The translations under genes and the position numbers were made by a program. Shown here piece by piece: positions 62,362-64,000 of a DNA stretch of 64,000 bases. The notes beneath the pieces are model-generated. The model searched no databases. It was given only the letters and a program-made list of their open reading frames with translations, and had not been told where the DNA came from. Position 1 is the first letter of the stretch. Each line of letters starts with the position of its first letter. Source of the stretch: Paenibacillus sp. 19GGS1-52 (GTDB lineage: Bacteria > Bacillota > Bacilli > Paenibacillales > Paenibacillaceae); contig NZ_CP059724.1 in assembly GCF_022369515.1 (NCBI RefSeq), positions 2,046,001 through 2,110,000 on the forward strand, read 5' to 3'.

Positions 62362-62390
62362 ATTATAATGAACTGGAAGCGCTTTATCAA
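62362..62390 (-). promoter_or_regulatory. Promoter of the aldolase gene with cre-like spacer
   Basis: Minus-strand TTGATA (62385-62390), 17-bp spacer, TATAAT (62362-62367). The spacer contains TGGAAGCGCTTTA (62374-62386), an imperfect cre or IclR-operator-like palindrome around AAGCGCTT. It lies in the divergent gap with the IclR gene. Confidence 0.65.
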
Positions 62391-62416
62391 TGCATTTTAG
62401 AAAGGGGTGTGAAGGT

Positions 62417-63175
62417 TTGGACCGAAAATATTGGGTTCCTGCTCTAGAAAGGGCCGATTTGATTCTTAAGGCGATTTCCAAGCAGCCAGGGGAACAGAAA
62501 ATGACAGAGCTATGCGATGAAACTGGCATTAATAAAAGTTCGATGTTTTCTCTCCTGCGGACGATGGAAACCTTGCAATGGGTTAGCAAGGATAAGAAGG
62601 AAGCCTACTCGCTTGGCGTGGGGGTTGCTTATTATAATACGGTTTTTAATGAGTCTCATAAACAGAACTTTAATCTGGTGGAGCATTTTCTCAAGACTTC
62701 CGCTGACAGTGTGAAGATCATTAGCGAGACCTTCCAACTATCCATTCTTGACCGAAGCGATGTTATGTATTTAGCCAAACAAGAAGGGCCTTCACTTGTG
62801 AAATTGGAGTCCAGTCCAGGTATGCGTTTCCCGGCACATGCGACAGCAATGGGCAAGATGATGCTGTCATGGCTTCCGTTGGAAGAGCTCGAAAGACGTT
62901 ACCCTAATCGAATTTTATCCCAATTGACTACACATACGATTACAGATTGGAATGAATTCATGGCAAATTTGGCTGCTATTCGTATCCATGGCTATGCAGT
63001 GGATCAGGAAGAGATCATTAAAGGGATCTGCTGTGTTGCCGCACCGATCCTTGATACCTCCGGAAATGTTGTTGCAGCGGTGAGTACCTCTATGCTGCAG
63101 CATGCCTATATCGATAAACAGGAGAGTGCGATTCAGGAAGTTATTAAGCTTGCAGAAAAATTGTCTTTATCTTAA
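62417..63175 (+). CDS. IclR family transcriptional regulator
   Basis: A 252-residue regulator: winged HTH ([21 protein letters not shown] near 33-53) and the IclR ligand domain ([38 protein letters not shown]). TTG 62417 after AAAGGGG/GAAGG is the likely start; ATG 62390 is in frame upstream. Divergent from the aldolase and just upstream of the dehydratase, it probably senses the sugar acid or its keto product. Confidence 0.88.
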   Translation: MDRKYWVPALERADLILKAISKQPGEQKMTELCDETGINKSSMFSLLRTMETLQWVSKDKKEAYSLGVGVAYYNTVFNESHKQNFNLVEHFLKTSADSVKIISETFQLSILDRSDVMYLAKQEGPSLVKLESSPGMRFPAHATAMGKMMLSWLPLEELERRYPNRILSQLTTHTITDWNEFMANLAAIRIHGYAVDQEEIIKGICCVAAPILDTSGNVVAAVSTSMLQHAYIDKQESAIQEVIKLAEKLSLS

Positions 63176-63195
63176 CTAAGAGAGAAGGGTTTAAA

Positions 63196-64000
63196 GTGGA
63201 AATTACTTTGCATGAGATTATGCGGGAGGATTTGGACGACTCTTTCCCCATTCATACTGCTGCTGAGGGTCCCTCAGGTGTGCTCCCTATAACAGGTGAA
63301 ATGCTGCGCAATGCACCGAGTGGCGAATTATTTGGCATGTCTCAAAACACAGGAATGGGTTGGAACCCGAACTTATTAAATCAACGTCAATATCTCATCC
63401 TAGGCACGATGGGTGGGATTCGGCGTGAAGATGGTACTCCAATTGCACTTGGTTATCATACCGGACACTGGGAAATTGGATTGATGATGGAAGAAATCGC
63501 TAAGGAAATTACCGAGAAGCAAGGGATTCCGTTTGCGGGTTATGTAAGTGATCCTTGCGATGGCCGTTCTCAGGGAACGACCGGCATGTTCGATTCCCTC
63601 CCTTACAGAAATGATGCGGCAATCGTAATGCGCCGGTTGATACGTTCGCTGCCAACCCGTAAGGGAGTGTTAGGTGTGGCCACCTGTGATAAAGGGCTGC
63701 CGGCAATGATGCTTGCCCTGGCCGGCATGCATGATCTTCCGGGGATTATTGTGCCTGGTGGAGTGTCGCTTCCGCCGATCCATGGAGAGGATGCCGGTAA
63801 GATCCAAAGTATAGGAGCCAGATATAGCAATGGCGATCTTTCCCTGGAAGAGGCCGCTGATTTAGGATGTCGTGCTTGTGCAACTCCTGGTGGGGGATGT
63901 CAATTCTTAGGAACTGCGGCCACGGCTCAAGTGATTGCAGAGGCGTTAGGGATGTCGGTTCCCAATTCTGCTCTAGCCCCTTCAGGACAACCTGTGTGGA
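63196..64000 (+). CDS. Sugar-acid dehydratase, YjhG/YagF type (3' end cut by window)
   Basis: The frame runs from GTG 63196 (AGAGAAGGG upstream) off the window end; 268 codons are visible. The sequence follows the IlvD/Edd superfamily YjhG/YagF branch: [53 protein letters not shown] and [19 protein letters not shown], with cysteines that can hold an iron-sulfur cluster. E. coli YjhG and YagF dehydrate D-xylonate to 2-keto-3-deoxyxylonate. With the 61403 aldolase this makes a two-step pentonate route. Confidence 0.87.
   Translation, partial: MEITLHEIMREDLDDSFPIHTAAEGPSGVLPITGEMLRNAPSGELFGMSQNTGMGWNPNLLNQRQYLILGTMGGIRREDGTPIALGYHTGHWEIGLMMEEIAKEITEKQGIPFAGYVSDPCDGRSQGTTGMFDSLPYRNDAAIVMRRLIRSLPTRKGVLGVATCDKGLPAMMLALAGMHDLPGIIVPGGVSLPPIHGEDAGKIQSIGARYSNGDLSLEEAADLGCRACATPGGGCQFLGTAATAQVIAEALGMSVPNSALAPSGQPVW

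Overview
The window looks like a Paenibacillus-type Firmicute chromosome. Shine-Dalgarno sites are strong AGGAGG types, GTG and TTG starts are frequent, lipoproteins carry LAAC/LSAC/LAGC lipoboxes, and there are several CUT1 sugar importers paired with YesM-type histidine kinases and REC-AraC response regulators. This is inference from gene content; no 16S or other marker is present.

Positions 1-13421 form a mobile, AT-rich hot spot. Three direct copies of a roughly 190-205 bp module (about 4810-5012, 10387-10589, 13231-13421) each end in the 3' half of a tRNA-Leu(UAA) gene. They read as attachment scars of three related integrative elements stacked behind a tRNA-Leu that should lie left of the window. 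Element A (left edge to 5012) carries a protein ending in an SSB-like acidic tip, a large GHKL/sacsin-like ATPase, and an AlbA_2/Schlafen-TIR protein. The last two are translationally coupled and are the best candidate for an undescribed anti-phage system. Element B (5013-10589) has a tyrosine integrase split by an intact IS256-family element (8-bp target duplication; excision restores the frame), two unknown genes, a frameshifted HNH nuclease and a dead AraC/GyrI-like regulator. Element C (10590-13421) is degraded: an integrase leader without integrase, small membrane proteins and half of a RadC. A strong terminator at 13431 marks the return to backbone.

Positions 13708-33283 hold sugar metabolism. 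There is a PfkB kinase, a sucrose-phosphorylase-family enzyme and an esterase; a YesM/AraC two-component pair with a three-gene CUT1 importer and a Nif3-like gene; a MerR regulator divergent from an SDR gene with a typical 19-bp-spacer MerR promoter; and a second CUT1 importer with a perfect cre site, divergent from its own YesM/AraC pair.

Positions 33323-42626 hold stress and redox genes: TetR-MMPL exporter, MarR, the polyamine acetyltransferase paiA, a DUF2975 protein, and a TetR-controlled redox cluster (decayed zinc alcohol dehydrogenase, carboxymuconolactone decarboxylase relic, SDR, cupin, aldo/keto reductase).

Positions 42856-49547 hold a third CUT1 importer, an AraC regulator and a GH31 glycosidase. 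Positions 49641-59142 hold an OmpR/kinase pair followed by a six-gene run: a large secreted protein, a LolD/MacB/HlyD-type ABC system, PssA and DedA, which suggests an envelope-homeostasis module. Positions 59240-64000 hold a cre-controlled GH43 enzyme, a methyltransferase-like protein, and a DapA-family aldolase divergent from IclR plus a YjhG/YagF-type sugar-acid dehydratase (cut by the window end), consistent with pentonate breakdown. None of the three CUT1 importers has its own ATPase, so they probably share an MsmX-type ATPase encoded elsewhere.
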